Below, piece by piece: positions 52,588-61,131 of a DNA stretch of 64,000 nucleotides. Each line of letters opens with the position of its first letter. Position 1 is the stretch's first letter. The position numbers were made by a program, and so were the translations under genes. The notes beneath the pieces were generated by a model. It did no database searches. It was given only the letters and a program-made list of their open reading frames with translations, and was not told where the DNA came from. The DNA is from Paenibacillaceae bacterium (GTDB taxonomy: Bacteria; Bacillota; Clostridia; Lachnospirales; Lachnospiraceae). The stretch covers positions 1 through 64,000 of the forward strand of contig SVDU01000024.1 of the NCBI GenBank assembly GCA_015057705.1, read 5' to 3'.

Positions 52588-54435
52588 TTACCCCCTCTTT
52601 GGTATCTGAAAACTGATTTTTGTTCCCTTAAAGCCCTGACTTTCAATGACCAGTCTGCTTTGAAAACATATGTTAAGCCGGTAATTGATATTACTGATCC
52701 CAACACCGCTTTTTGAGGTGCTGCTTTTTGTAGAGTTGATTTTTGGGCTGATCCCCCTGCCGTCATCCTCTACACTGATTACCAGCCTGTCATCAGCCTC
52801 CACCACCCGTATCAGAATATTCAGTTCACCAGACTTATATCCGTGCTTAATGGAATTTTCCACCAGAGGCTGAATGGTCAGTGGAAGAATGTCGTTTGAA
52901 AGGAGTTCAGCCGGTGCATCAATCTCAAACTTTAAGGCACCGTTCATTCTCACATTTTCCAGTTCCACATATGCATTTACCAGATCCAGTTCTTCTTTTA
53001 ACTGATAAAGTGTATAGGTTCTGTAATCAAACCTGTATTTTACCCTTAGAAAGTCAGACAGGCACATGAGCATATTTTTTGCCATGTTCACATTGGTATC
53101 CATAAGGCAGTATATGTTGTGGAGAATATTAAATAGGAAGTGGGGAGAAATCTGCGCCTGCAAAGAAGCAATCTCCATCTCATGGGCAAGTTCCGACTGG
53201 CGGAAGGTATCCTCTACATTGACTGCCAGAACATATCCCTGGCCAAGGAGGAAAAAAAGCACCCCAAAGTAGTAGAAATTGAAATCGCTTAAAAATTGTA
53301 TATCAATATTATGCTGGATATCCACAATTTGCAGGACACACGAAGCAAGAAATACACAATAGCCCAGAAAAACCGGGCCGGCATTGGGTTTTTTCAACTG
53401 GAATGCCCTGGCAATTTTAAAAAAATAACAAAGTGCATTTACAACCAGAATGGGTACGAATACCATATCGTCATATAAAACCGGCATAACCGGCAGACAT
53501 ATAAGAACTGCGGTATAGAAAAAATCAAAAATCTTTAAAAAGCGAAACGGGTGGTTTTTCCCCAGCTCCGGGTACATGCTCCACAGATAAAACTGAATGG
53601 AGGTGATCTGAACCATAAACGACACATACTCTATCTTTAGAACTGCATCAATGGTAAGAAACGGAAAAATACTGACCAGACTCTCGCCGTCTATTATAGA
53701 AGCAGCAATCAGCACAGAAATACAAAAAATCCAGAGATAAATGGACTGGGCTTTTTTATTCAGACACCAGTTAAAAACATACAAATAGCACGCCATTCCG
53801 GCCAGGATACCTATAAATCCGATGTTTTTCATCAGGTTAATAAGGTGGTACCGAAACAGAGGAACCTGTTTCCCTATATAGACAGGAAGGACAATCCCTC
53901 CGTTGTTACAATGAAAATTTGATACTTTAATTTTAATTACAAGATCGTTTTGATCTGTATGGAAGTAAACAAACTGAGGGACCCAGCTGGATATTTCTGA
54001 CTCCTTATCAGCTCCGATTTTCCCATTGCCAACAATTTTTATATCATTTATGAAAAGCTCATATGCACTGGAGACATAATTAAGCTTCATGCAGTAATCA
54101 CCGGGAGATGGAACTTTTACACGAAGTTCATATACGCCAATGCCATGTTTACCCAGCTTCTTTCCGTTTATTACCTTTCCCCGCCAGGATCCAGGAACCT
54201 CTATGCTGTCTGCGGTCTGTGAGCCGGTATCTTCTAATGTACCTTCATAAAATTTCCAAACACCATTTAACTGAACAGCCTTCTTCTCCAAATTTTCTTC
54301 TGACAGGTTTAAAAACCCATCCGCTATAGGATAAGAAATATATTGATTCCGGATGCTTACCAAACCTGATATCAGACAGACTGACAGAATTAAAAATAAC
54401 AGGGCTTTTCTGTTCTTCTTGTATTTTTCTTTCAT
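52588..54435 (-). CDS. 7TM sensor histidine kinase (LytS/YehU type)
   Basis: A 615-residue sensor. One N-terminal membrane segment (ALLFLILSVCLISGLVSI), an extracellular jelly-roll like 7TMR-DISMED2 (about 40-190, GVWKFYEGTLEDTGSQTADS, YELFINDIKIVGNGKIG), seven membrane helices (about 205-400), then a His_kinase domain with LQAQISPHFLFNILHNIYCL (phospho-acceptor His) and a GHKL ATPase (TIQPLVENSIKHGYKSGELN, SVEDDGRGISPK, KSGVGISNINYRLN). The ATG at 54435 is chosen; a GTG 39 nt upstream lacks a ribosome site. The extracellular domain likely binds a carbohydrate-type ligand, by analogy. Paired with the next LytTR gene. Confidence 0.9.
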   Translation of the reverse strand: MKEKYKKNRKALLFLILSVCLISGLVSIRNQYISYPIADGFLNLSEENLEKKAVQLNGVWKFYEGTLEDTGSQTADSIEVPGSWRGKVINGKKLGKHGIGVYELRVKVPSPGDYCMKLNYVSSAYELFINDIKIVGNGKIGADKESEISSWVPQFVYFHTDQNDLVIKIKVSNFHCNNGGIVLPVYIGKQVPLFRYHLINLMKNIGFIGILAGMACYLYVFNWCLNKKAQSIYLWIFCISVLIAASIIDGESLVSIFPFLTIDAVLKIEYVSFMVQITSIQFYLWSMYPELGKNHPFRFLKIFDFFYTAVLICLPVMPVLYDDMVFVPILVVNALCYFFKIARAFQLKKPNAGPVFLGYCVFLASCVLQIVDIQHNIDIQFLSDFNFYYFGVLFFLLGQGYVLAVNVEDTFRQSELAHEMEIASLQAQISPHFLFNILHNIYCLMDTNVNMAKNMLMCLSDFLRVKYRFDYRTYTLYQLKEELDLVNAYVELENVRMNGALKFEIDAPAELLSNDILPLTIQPLVENSIKHGYKSGELNILIRVVEADDRLVISVEDDGRGISPKINSTKSSTSKSGVGISNINYRLNICFQSRLVIESQGFKGTKISFQIPKRG

Positions 54436-54551
54436 TAATTGTTTAATTCTTCCCCCGGATCCGTTGCCGATCACGCATTAAATTTCATGTATTTTTGTTT
54501 ATTTTACTATTTATGGAAAAATATAGCAATATAAATATTTTTCATAATACA

Positions 54552-54602
54552 GCAAAAAGAAAGGGCGCAAACAGGCTGTTGCATGCGCTCTTTCTTTTTT
54601 GC
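54552..54602. terminator. Terminator beyond the giant surface protein gene
   Basis: GCAAAAAGAAAGGGCGC (54552-54568) pairs imperfectly with GCGCTCTTTCTTTTTTGC (54585-54602) across a 16-nt loop. It serves the minus-strand surface-protein operon and protects the kinase promoter. Confidence 0.75.
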
Positions 54603-54667
54603 ATCTGGGGAACTTCATAATCTATTTCGGTATAAATAGTGTAATGGGCTTTTTAAATGTTATGGTA

Positions 54668-57600
54668 TTAAGAAATACGTTCTCCATTGGGCCCTACCCG
54701 ATGTCCATCGGGTGTTACAGTATCTTTGAGCATGGAACCTTTGGTAACGTCTGCTGCCTCACTGAAATAGTACCATTTCCCATCAATCATGTTCCAGCCG
54801 GTATACATAGATCCCTTTTTCCCGTCACTGACCGGATTTAAATAATACACACTTCCTTTGTATTCAAACCAGCCAGTTACCATATATCCGTTATCATCAA
54901 AGAAATACCAGTCATTTGTTCCTTTCCAGTCAGTATACACCCACCGGTTCACCGGTCGGCTTCCATCTTTTCCGATTATCTTCCAGCCATTTTCATCTGA
55001 TTGCCAGTTACCTGGGTAGTAATGATCATCGTCTCCGCCAGTTCGTTTTCCGGGCTCTGTGATCTCTCTGTCATCATCGTCACTGTCGTCTTGGGGCAGT
55101 TCTTTTACTGTGACTGTGAAATCATCTGTGAACTCTTTCTCATTCCCATACCGGTCTGCTGCGTAATAAATAACCTTAACTGTCCGGGTTCCTGTTTTGG
55201 TAAGATTATATTCCAGATCATACTGCCCCTCTGTTAAAACTGTTTTTCTGACTGCATTGGAAGGACTGGCTTTCTGATATTCGGTTACTTCGAGACCCTG
55301 TGTATCCAAGTCTTCTCCCAATGTATAGCTGACTTTATCCGGTCTTTTTGTTACTTTGATACGAAGGGTGTAGTATTCCTGCTCTTCCTGTTCTTCCAAA
55401 ACCGTTATGTGAATGATTACATCAAGAGGGATTCCACTGGGATTAATCACGTTGTCTGGAAGTACTACGGTTCCATCCACGGTAAAGCTCTGTTCTTCAC
55501 TTAGTAACGGATCATATGCGCTTGAATCTAAATCCCAGACCACATCTGCCTGGACGTTTCCGTAATTGGTTCCTAACGTAACTTTTGCTGGGATTCCCAG
55601 GGCAGTAACTGTTTTGGCGGTTCCGTTGGTAATTCCTTTTATAGCAGACAGAGGATAAATTTTTTCCAGGATTTTATCCGTTGCTGTTTCGGCATCCACG
55701 GTTACTTCGATGGTGGCAGTTAGGGGTATACCATCGGGATTCACCACTTTATCGGGAAGAGTCACGGTTCCTTCCACGGTAAAGGTCTGTTCCGTCTTCT
55801 GGTCAGGATCATAGGAGCTTGCTTCTACGTCCCAGGTTACAACAGCTGATACAGTCCCTTTATCTGTCTCAATGTTCACGTTCTCAGGCAGCCCAAGTGC
55901 AGAAGCAGTTTTTGATGCACCATTGGAAACCCCTGTTACAGCGGGTAATGCTGAGATACTCTCCAGAACTTTATTAAGCACTTCAGCATTTACAGTAACA
56001 TGGATCGTTGCCTGAAGGGATATCCCATCTGGATTATATACATCGTCAGGAAGAAACACAGTTCCTTCCACATCAAACGTCTGCTCTTCCTTCTGATCGG
56101 GATTATAAGAGCTTCCTTCCACGTCCCAGGTGACTTCTGCGGATACCTCACCCATATCAGTCTCAAGAAATACATTCTCAGGCAGCCCTAGTGCAGAAGC
56201 AGTTTTTGATGCGCCATTTGCTATTCCAGTAACCGGCGCAGGAGATGTAATAGATCTCAACGGATTTTTGGTTGCTGATAAAGTTATGGTATAGGTATCG
56301 TCTGAATCGGTAGTTCCGTCATTGGCTTTGAATACCAGTGTATAGGCTCCTGCTTCTGTCGGTGTGAAGGAATAGTTCCTGGCAGCAGACTTCTCTGCTT
56401 CCTCGTTTACTTTTACCTTATAGTTCAAATCGTCCTTGTTTTCATCAACAAATATTGTATCCAAATCCAGTGTATAAGCATGATTGACTATCATTGTTGC
56501 GGACTCTGCTGCATCTACTCCACTTTTCCTCTCTGGAATTGTATTAACGGCATGGAGCGTTACCGTATAGGTATCTGTGGAATCGGCTGATCCATCATTC
56601 GCTCTGAATACCAGTGTATTTGTTCCTATAGCGGTAGGCTTATAGGAATAACTTGCATCTGCTGTTTCTTCCGCCCCGCCGTTTACTATTACTTTATAGG
56701 TCAGAGCATCATGATCAACATCTTCAAAGATTTCATTTAATTGAACGGAGTAGGTTTTCTGGACTGCTACGCTGTCCACTACGGACTCACTTACTCCGCT
56801 TTTTCTTTCTGGAGGTGTGTTTGCTGCTTTTGCATTCAGAATTACCTTGTAGGTATCTGTGGAATCGGAAGTTCCGTCATTGGCGGTGAATTCCAGTGTA
56901 TACGTTGTAACCTGATCCGGTACAAAAGTATAATCTTTGTCAGCTGCCGTTTGAGTACCCCCGTCAACTTTTACTTTATAGTTTAAGGTATCCAGATTCT
57001 CATCTTCAAATATTGTACTCAGATTTAATGCATAGGTGGCACTGACTGTTATATTTTCAGTTGTCGCGGCTCCTATATGAAATTTTCTATTTGGAATCGT
57101 ATTTACAGCCGTGAGTATTACCGTATAGGTCTCTGTGGAATCGACTGATCCATCATTCGCCCTGAATTCCAGTGTATTGGTTCCCGCAGAGGTTGGTTTA
57201 AATGAATAATGCGCATCTGCTGTCTCTTCCGCACCTCCGTTTACTTTTACCTTATAGGTTAAATAATCACCTTCATTATCCTGAAATATTGTATTTAGAT
57301 TGATTGTATATGGTTTATTAACTGCCACACTGTCTGGTACCGCTTCATTTATATCATCCTGCCTTACAGGAGGCGTATTTGCCGCCTTCACATTCAGATT
57401 TAAAGTATAGGTATCTTCCGAATCTGCAATTCCGTCATTTGCTATAAATTCCAGGGTTAACGGTCCAATAACCAAAGGAATATAAGGAAGCACTTCATCT
57501 GCCGCAGTTTCTGTTCCCCCATTAACTTTAACCTTATAATTTAAATCATCATGATCCGCATCCTCAAAAATATCATTTAAATTAATGTTTATTGGATCAC

Positions 57601-59080
57601 CTTTTGTAACGTTTTCCGATTTAGATGCTGGCACCCCGCTTTTCCTTACTGGTGCTGTATTAACTGCAGTAAGTGTTACTGTATAGGTGTCTGAAGAGTC
57701 CACCGTTCCGTCATTAGCAATAAATACAAGGGTATATGTGCCTGCTGGCGAAAGGGTATAGGAGTAATTGTATTCTGTTGATACGAACGACGTGTCGTTA
57801 ATCTTTACTTTATATGTCATAGAGTCTGTATCCGGGTCCTCAAATATTGTACTTAAGTCCACAGAAAATGCGGTTTTAACTGGCAAACTGGCTGATACAC
57901 TGGCTCCTACATCGCTTCTTCTGACAGGAGAATAGTTTACACCTTGCACATTAACGGTTGTGCAAACTGGTTCTGAATGGTAAAGATTATCTACTGCGGC
58001 TACCTTAATCGTTCTCGGTTTTGTATCTGGTTTTACTATATTTGTATTTTTGTATGTGATCGCTTTTATTAATGCCGCAACATTGGTATCGTTTGCATTT
58101 AAATTTAGTAAAACAGTTAATCCCGTTCCTGAAGTTCCTCCTGAATACGTGCCAATAGAGGTTCCGCTATAGAGGACATCGCTTCCGGAAAGTGTGATCC
58201 CACCTGTCTGGGCAATTTCAAGCACATCTTCTGAAGCAACTATATTACTGGTAATAGAAGCAGTAACTGAACCCCCAGTATAGAAACTGCCGTGAGCGGA
58301 ATCTACTTTTACTGTGGCATCGCTGTCTTTATCCAGAGGTACTGCAGATCCTCCTTCTGTAAATGACACTGTATCTCCATCTAAATTTGAGATAATCGGA
58401 GGTGCGGCTGCGTCAGTAAGTGCTACACTCAGTCCGTCAAAATCCACATAGTCACCTGCATCGCCTGGGTAAGTGACTTCGGCCTCCAGCACAACACGTA
58501 TCATTTTAACTTTTGATTTTACATACAGAACTGGCACCGTAACTGTTTCCCAGGCGGGAATATCTGTGCTTATCCCAGCTGTGCTCTTACTCACCTCATA
58601 ACTGCTCCCAATAGGCTCGCCACTTCCTGCTGCATTATCGTACAATTCAATTCGCAGTGTTCCTTTATCTGTATTCATATAGGGAAAAACCTGGACAAAA
58701 GCATTCAGATTATAATATCCCGGAGTCTTTAAAATATAATCTTTATATATTTTTCCCACAGCCGTATTTGTACCATATGCAGTACAGTATTCTATAATAT
58801 CATTGTTACCATCGTTGTCATTCAGATCCTTAGGTGAAGGTTCCCCAGCCAGGTTTAATTGATTATACTGATACCAGCCTTTCTGTGGGGTCACCGTGGA
58901 AAAATCAAAATTATTGTTGAAATCAATGTTTCCAACCCAGCCTGAAATTGAGGTTGCATCCTGATCTTCTGTACTAACTAATTCTCCTGTTTCACCATAA
59001 ACACACACCGGGACTGTAGTAACAAGCAGTGCCACAGTGAGTACCCCGCTTAAGCAGCGGAACTTTTTATTTAAAAACAT
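54668..59080 (-). CDS. 1470-residue repeat-rich secreted wall-bound protein
   Basis: Signal peptide (LSGVLTVALLVTTVPVCVYG), an N-terminal jelly-roll-like domain (about 45-225), a 150-residue segment (to about 380), then six ~92-residue cadherin/Ig-like repeats (about 381-935). Each starts N-T-x-P-x-R-K/Q and contains LNxIFED..xDxLxYKVKVNGG and LEFxANDGxxDSxDTYT. Then three Big_4-type domains (about 940-1230, ALGLPENVFLETDMG-like), one Big_3-type domain (about 1235-1325, SYTLGEDLDTQGLEVTEYQ), an acidic hinge (DDSDDDD), and CW_binding_1 repeats (about 1350-1470) that attach it to the wall. Many acidic loops suggest Ca2+ binding. GAGGG precedes ATG. Probable adhesin or surface scaffold. Confidence 0.88.
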   Translation of the reverse strand: MFLNKKFRCLSGVLTVALLVTTVPVCVYGETGELVSTEDQDATSISGWVGNIDFNNNFDFSTVTPQKGWYQYNQLNLAGEPSPKDLNDNDGNNDIIEYCTAYGTNTAVGKIYKDYILKTPGYYNLNAFVQVFPYMNTDKGTLRIELYDNAAGSGEPIGSSYEVSKSTAGISTDIPAWETVTVPVLYVKSKVKMIRVVLEAEVTYPGDAGDYVDFDGLSVALTDAAAPPIISNLDGDTVSFTEGGSAVPLDKDSDATVKVDSAHGSFYTGGSVTASITSNIVASEDVLEIAQTGGITLSGSDVLYSGTSIGTYSGGTSGTGLTVLLNLNANDTNVAALIKAITYKNTNIVKPDTKPRTIKVAAVDNLYHSEPVCTTVNVQGVNYSPVRRSDVGASVSASLPVKTAFSVDLSTIFEDPDTDSMTYKVKINDTSFVSTEYNYSYTLSPAGTYTLVFIANDGTVDSSDTYTVTLTAVNTAPVRKSGVPASKSENVTKGDPININLNDIFEDADHDDLNYKVKVNGGTETAADEVLPYIPLVIGPLTLEFIANDGIADSEDTYTLNLNVKAANTPPVRQDDINEAVPDSVAVNKPYTINLNTIFQDNEGDYLTYKVKVNGGAEETADAHYSFKPTSAGTNTLEFRANDGSVDSTETYTVILTAVNTIPNRKFHIGAATTENITVSATYALNLSTIFEDENLDTLNYKVKVDGGTQTAADKDYTFVPDQVTTYTLEFTANDGTSDSTDTYKVILNAKAANTPPERKSGVSESVVDSVAVQKTYSVQLNEIFEDVDHDALTYKVIVNGGAEETADASYSYKPTAIGTNTLVFRANDGSADSTDTYTVTLHAVNTIPERKSGVDAAESATMIVNHAYTLDLDTIFVDENKDDLNYKVKVNEEAEKSAARNYSFTPTEAGAYTLVFKANDGTTDSDDTYTITLSATKNPLRSITSPAPVTGIANGASKTASALGLPENVFLETDMGEVSAEVTWDVEGSSYNPDQKEEQTFDVEGTVFLPDDVYNPDGISLQATIHVTVNAEVLNKVLESISALPAVTGVSNGASKTASALGLPENVNIETDKGTVSAVVTWDVEASSYDPDQKTEQTFTVEGTVTLPDKVVNPDGIPLTATIEVTVDAETATDKILEKIYPLSAIKGITNGTAKTVTALGIPAKVTLGTNYGNVQADVVWDLDSSAYDPLLSEEQSFTVDGTVVLPDNVINPSGIPLDVIIHITVLEEQEEQEYYTLRIKVTKRPDKVSYTLGEDLDTQGLEVTEYQKASPSNAVRKTVLTEGQYDLEYNLTKTGTRTVKVIYYAADRYGNEKEFTDDFTVTVKELPQDDSDDDDREITEPGKRTGGDDDHYYPGNWQSDENGWKIIGKDGSRPVNRWVYTDWKGTNDWYFFDDNGYMVTGWFEYKGSVYYLNPVSDGKKGSMYTGWNMIDGKWYYFSEAADVTKGSMLKDTVTPDGHRVGPNGERIS

Positions 59081-59165
59081 TCAATCCCTCTCTCCCATAC
59101 AATTCTCAAAGGCATAGAGGGAAAACAAGCTTCCTCCTCTATGCCGCTGAAAACATTTTTGAATA

Positions 59166-60182
59166 CTATGACGTCTTATTTATATTGAAAATATAGGTTC
59201 TGCTATCAAGTCCGGCCTTGGAAGCAACCACAATCTCGATTGGATTTAAACCTTTACTAAGTGGTATTGCCTGATCGCTGTTAAATGTGGTGCCATTTAA
59301 CGAAATAACAACAACTGCTTCTGGATCTTCTGGTGTAGGAGTGACTTTTGTACTGGCAAGATTCCGGGTTGTAAGATTATAACTATACGTGGTCTTTGAA
59401 AAACCGGGTATGCGGAATCCAGTCATTGCCACAGAAGCCAGATAAGGGCTGCTGGCCCTTGTAACAGTTACCATATAAGTCAATGTATAACCGCCTGCTG
59501 ACGTCACTTTAATTTCAACGTTATTCAGCTCACCAGTCATGGAAACAGAAGCTTTTCCCCCTATCAATTCCTGCCCATTAACCGTAATAGATGCCGTAGT
59601 TTTTGATGCTACCGGAATTACGGTAATGCAATCAGAATCGTATCCCACATTAGAAGTATATGATAGTATATCTGAATGGAAAGCAGGAGTCAGCATTGCT
59701 GTGTGTTCTTCCTTATCTTTTATTACCAATGAAGTCAATACGTCTACATCTGTTTCTATCAACTCCAGTTCCATGACGGACGCGGCGGATTTATTGGCTT
59801 GTAATCCTCCATAATTAGGAACAAAGAATCTGAAATATCTGGCATATACGGGGCTGGTCAGGACACGGGTACAAAGATTATTTGTGTTGCCTGTTACTGT
59901 ATCAACTGCGATCCAATTAGTTCCATCTAAGCTTTTCTCCAGACTAAACGAAGTCATACAATAATTAATCGGCCAACCAGCATATCCACCTATACTTTTC
60001 ACTGTCCATTGACCGATCCAACAAGATTTATTCAGATCCAGACGTAGCCACCCTGGCAATGAAGCGCACAGCCATCTGGAGGTTGGGTCACTCACTATAC
60101 CGTTTACAGCTCTGCCAGGTTCGTAAGGATCGATATAACTACTTGCAGTTATATCAGCATTTAAAGCTAAATTTTTACCCAT
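59166..60182 (-). CDS. F5/8-type (discoidin) plus cadherin-like beta-sandwich protein
   Basis: A 338-residue protein with an N-terminal F5/8 type C carbohydrate-binding-like domain (about 1-145, MGKNLALNADITASSYIDPY, RAVNGIVSDPTSRWLCASLP, WTVKSIGGYAGW) and two cadherin-like beta-sandwich domains (about 150-245, ILSYTSNVGYDSDCITVIPV; and 250-338, GFSKTTYSYNLTTRNLA). It has no signal peptide although both domain types are normally outside the cell. It lies 63 nt after a mini-collar gene and 85 nt before the giant surface gene, so all four may be one operon. It could be exported without a signal or be part of a phage-tail-like particle. Confidence 0.85.
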   Translation of the reverse strand: MGKNLALNADITASSYIDPYEPGRAVNGIVSDPTSRWLCASLPGWLRLDLNKSCWIGQWTVKSIGGYAGWPINYCMTSFSLEKSLDGTNWIAVDTVTGNTNNLCTRVLTSPVYARYFRFFVPNYGGLQANKSAASVMELELIETDVDVLTSLVIKDKEEHTAMLTPAFHSDILSYTSNVGYDSDCITVIPVASKTTASITVNGQELIGGKASVSMTGELNNVEIKVTSAGGYTLTYMVTVTRASSPYLASVAMTGFRIPGFSKTTYSYNLTTRNLASTKVTPTPEDPEAVVVISLNGTTFNSDQAIPLSKGLNPIEIVVASKAGLDSRTYIFNINKTS

Positions 60183-60245
60183 ATTTATCTCATCAATCCT
60201 TTCCGGTAAATTGAAATACGGTTATTCTTTCACCCCCCCTGATGG

Positions 60246-60491
60246 CTAAGGTCGAATAGGATAGTAACCATACATGGCAATAACGTAATGAACACCGGGG
60301 TTTGGCTCAAACCCCTTTAAATTGGGCACACAAAATGTGGTATTAACATTGCCTCCAAATGTATATCCAAGCAAAGAAAACAATGCCTGATATTGCAGTA
60401 CCGGGTATTCCTTTCCATCACAATACACCGAGCCCATAGGGGCAAACGTATAGGGTACAGTTAATATTTGACCTAGCAAAACTTCATCCAT
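60246..60491 (-). CDS. Miniature phage tail-collar-domain protein 1
   Basis: An 81-residue protein: MDEVLLGQILTVPYTFAPMG, SVYCDGKEYPVLQYQALFSL, LGYTFGGNVNTTFCVPNLKG, then YVIAMYGYYPIRP. This is the N-terminal collar domain of microcystin-dependent/tail-fibre proteins joined directly to their usual C-terminal YIAxxGxYPxR ending; the ~90-residue middle of the full-length family is missing. The start has GGAGAG 8 nt upstream. About 45% of residues match its neighbour at 60537, so they are tandem duplicates. No signal peptide. Confidence 0.85.
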   Translation of the reverse strand: MDEVLLGQILTVPYTFAPMGSVYCDGKEYPVLQYQALFSLLGYTFGGNVNTTFCVPNLKGFEPNPGVHYVIAMYGYYPIRP

Positions 60492-60536
60492 GTATCTTCT
60501 CTCCTTTCCTTTCCTTTCCAGAAATCACAGCAAAAA

Positions 60537-60785
60537 TCATAATCTCTCCGGATACAGACCTTCAACTGCTATGTAATATTTCATTTGGTTGGTTGCCGCA
60601 AGGGGGTTTGCATTTCTCAAGTCCGGCAGCTTAAAATTAGTGGAATCTCCCCCAAAGGTAGTACCTAAGAGAGAATATAATGCCTGATTCATGCCAATAT
60701 CTAATGATCTTCCATCACAGAGCATCCAGCCTCTCGGTTCAAAATTATAGGGAAATAACTGAATTTGGCCAATTATTGGGTCCAT
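60537..60785 (-). CDS. Miniature phage tail-collar-domain protein 2
   Basis: An 82-residue protein: MDPIIGQIQLFPYNFEPRGW, MLCDGRSLDIGMNQALYSLL, GTTFGGDSTNFKLPDLRNA, then KYYIAVEGLYPERL. It is closer to the classical microcystin-dependent-protein N-terminus (MDPxxGxI, PRGW.xCDG) than its tandem neighbour. The ATG at 60785 has AAGGAGGAATTATTT upstream, so longer frames are not used. First gene of the collar-discoidin-giant protein run. No other phage genes (capsid, tail tube, holin) are near. Confidence 0.85.
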   Translation of the reverse strand: MDPIIGQIQLFPYNFEPRGWMLCDGRSLDIGMNQALYSLLGTTFGGDSTNFKLPDLRNANPLAATNQMKYYIAVEGLYPERL

Positions 60786-61131
60786 AAATAATTCCTCCTT
60801 AATCTGATTGTTTTCGTCAGTTGGTTGATTGAAACAAATTCCGCTTGATTGGGCGGTATGCAGCATAGACGCGGGGTGAGAATGACTTGTTAAAATTAAG
60901 CCTGCCTATTGCGTTTTATCATGCTGAGTATGCTTTATCATACCAATTAGAGAGGTATAAAACCCGAAATTAATTATGACTTTTTAATCAAAACGAAATG
61001 CAACAATCCGTTTCTTTAATAACATTTAGATTGAAATTGATGAATTGTGTGTATGGGATTTATTGATCTTATGGCCTACATATAGACCGAAGCCTTTAGA
61101 TCTGAATGGGGATACAGCCCCCGGATATCTT
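60786..61131. other. Gene-free gap before the collar operon
   Basis: About 350 nt separates the end of jetD from the first collar gene. It must hold the collar operon's promoter (minus strand). The DNA is AT-rich; I see no clear -35/-10 pair, terminator or repeat in it. Confidence 0.5.

Noticed and set aside
60246-60785. Treating the collar genes as a prophage
   Set aside because: No capsid, terminase, portal, tail tube, holin or integrase genes are nearby.
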